Below, one piece after another: positions 63,701 to 64,000 of a stretch of 64,000 bases of DNA (position 1 is its first letter; each line of letters starts with the position of its first letter). The notes under the pieces are model-generated. The model worked only from the letters and a program-made list of their open reading frames with translations, made no database searches and was not told the DNA's origin. Where the stretch lies: NCBI RefSeq assembly GCF_034353875.1, contig NZ_CP133784.1:992001-1056000 (forward strand). Direction: 5' to 3'. The translations under genes and the position numbers were made by a program. The DNA is from Pseudomonas sp. MH9.2 (lineage in GTDB: Bacteria > Pseudomonadota > Gammaproteobacteria > Pseudomonadales > Pseudomonadaceae).

Positions 63701-64000
63701 ATGAAGATATCCGATGGTTTCGATGCTCGTCGCTTGCGCCCAAAAGGCCCAAGCAACTGGCGGATGCGCTTCGGCGCCGCATTTGCAGCACTGTTGGCCA
63801 CCTGTGGCGTTTTACTGGTGATGGCCGGTATTGCCAGCTTGATCGGTCACCCGCCAGCACTGGGCGAGCTCAATGCCAGCGCGGGCGGAGCGAGTCTCGT
63901 GGTGGCGATCGGGTTGTTCCTGCTGTATCTCGGTGTCTCGATATGGCGTCGCTGCCGTCGTCGTCTGCGCCGGCCCAGCGAGCTGAACATGGCACCGCAT
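63701..64000 (+). CDS. Membrane protein, 5' part (runs off the window)
   Basis: The first 100 codons are open to the last base, starting MKISDGFDARRLRPKGPSNW. Two TM helices follow (about 28-48, AAFAALLATCGVLLVMAG, and 64-81, SLVVAIGLFLLYLGVS), then a basic cytoplasmic-looking run RRCRRRLRRPSE. GAGAGGA precedes the ATG at 63701. The rest is outside the window and no family can be assigned. Confidence 0.8.
   Translation, partial: MKISDGFDARRLRPKGPSNWRMRFGAAFAALLATCGVLLVMAGIASLIGHPPALGELNASAGGASLVVAIGLFLLYLGVSIWRRCRRRLRRPSELNMAPH

Noticed and set aside
1..64000. CRISPR array, prophage or integrated plasmid
   Set aside because: No regularly spaced direct repeats, cas genes, phage structural genes, integrase or replication genes were seen.

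Overview
The window is chromosomal DNA from a Pseudomonas, most likely of the P. fluorescens group. The evidence is gene content: an OprD-family porin beside BenE and BenK transporters, DUF3509 and DUF6388 proteins, a HisJQMP-type ABC operon, and the methionine-salvage/aroC/prmB neighbourhood. Base composition is fairly GC-rich with AT-rich intergenic stretches. There are about 60 protein genes, one tRNA-Ser(GGA) and no CRISPR array or rRNA.

1-12.5 kb: the end of a LysR gene, then a two-component system divergent from a Tat-MsrB / DipZ / MsrA operon that looks like cell-envelope methionine-sulfoxide repair. A cupin, an AraC regulator, a hydrolase, a DUF969/DUF979 membrane pair with its own LysR gene, and an MFS carrier follow.
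12.7-21.2 kb: RarD-like transporter, a benzoate-type uptake set (BenK, BenE, BenF-like porin) without catabolic genes, ZapE, and a decayed patch (frameshifted LysR gene plus 5'-truncated isochorismatase gene) beside an intact SDR.
21.4-32.5 kb: tRNA-Ser, a soluble CZB chemoreceptor, a basic amino-acid ABC operon behind a candidate sigma-54 promoter, several small proteins, a glycine-zipper protein, a crotonase, PlsC and CorA.
32.5-47.8 kb: class I glutamine amidotransferase, a FadB/thiolase pair, a cytochrome c, the ATP-grasp / alpha-E / transglutaminase operon, RraB, an LTA-synthase-like sulfatase, SpeE, a small membrane-protein gene broken by an amber codon, and an ankyrin protein.
47.9-59 kb: very-long-chain acyl-CoA synthetase, DUF3509, the most unusual locus of the window (a 25-residue peptide gene, a strong hairpin, an M29/NicX-like metalloenzyme and a convergent AHL-type LuxR regulator, with a lux-box-like site upstream of the peptide), mtnC-mtnD-mtnB, an MFS carrier, aroC, and two genes running toward prmB.
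59.1-61.5 kb: a 2.36-kb segment bounded by inverted multi-copy ends typical of IS21-family elements. It carries two lipoprotein genes and no recognisable transposase. prmB, a cysteine-hydrolase homologue lacking its cysteine, and the start of a membrane-protein gene close the window.

The best candidate for an undescribed system is 50.6-52.5 kb. Its layout suggests quorum-responsive expression of an abundant small peptide with limited read-through into a metalloenzyme, which could be a peptide-derived metabolite or signal pathway. This is inference from layout and motifs and has not been shown.
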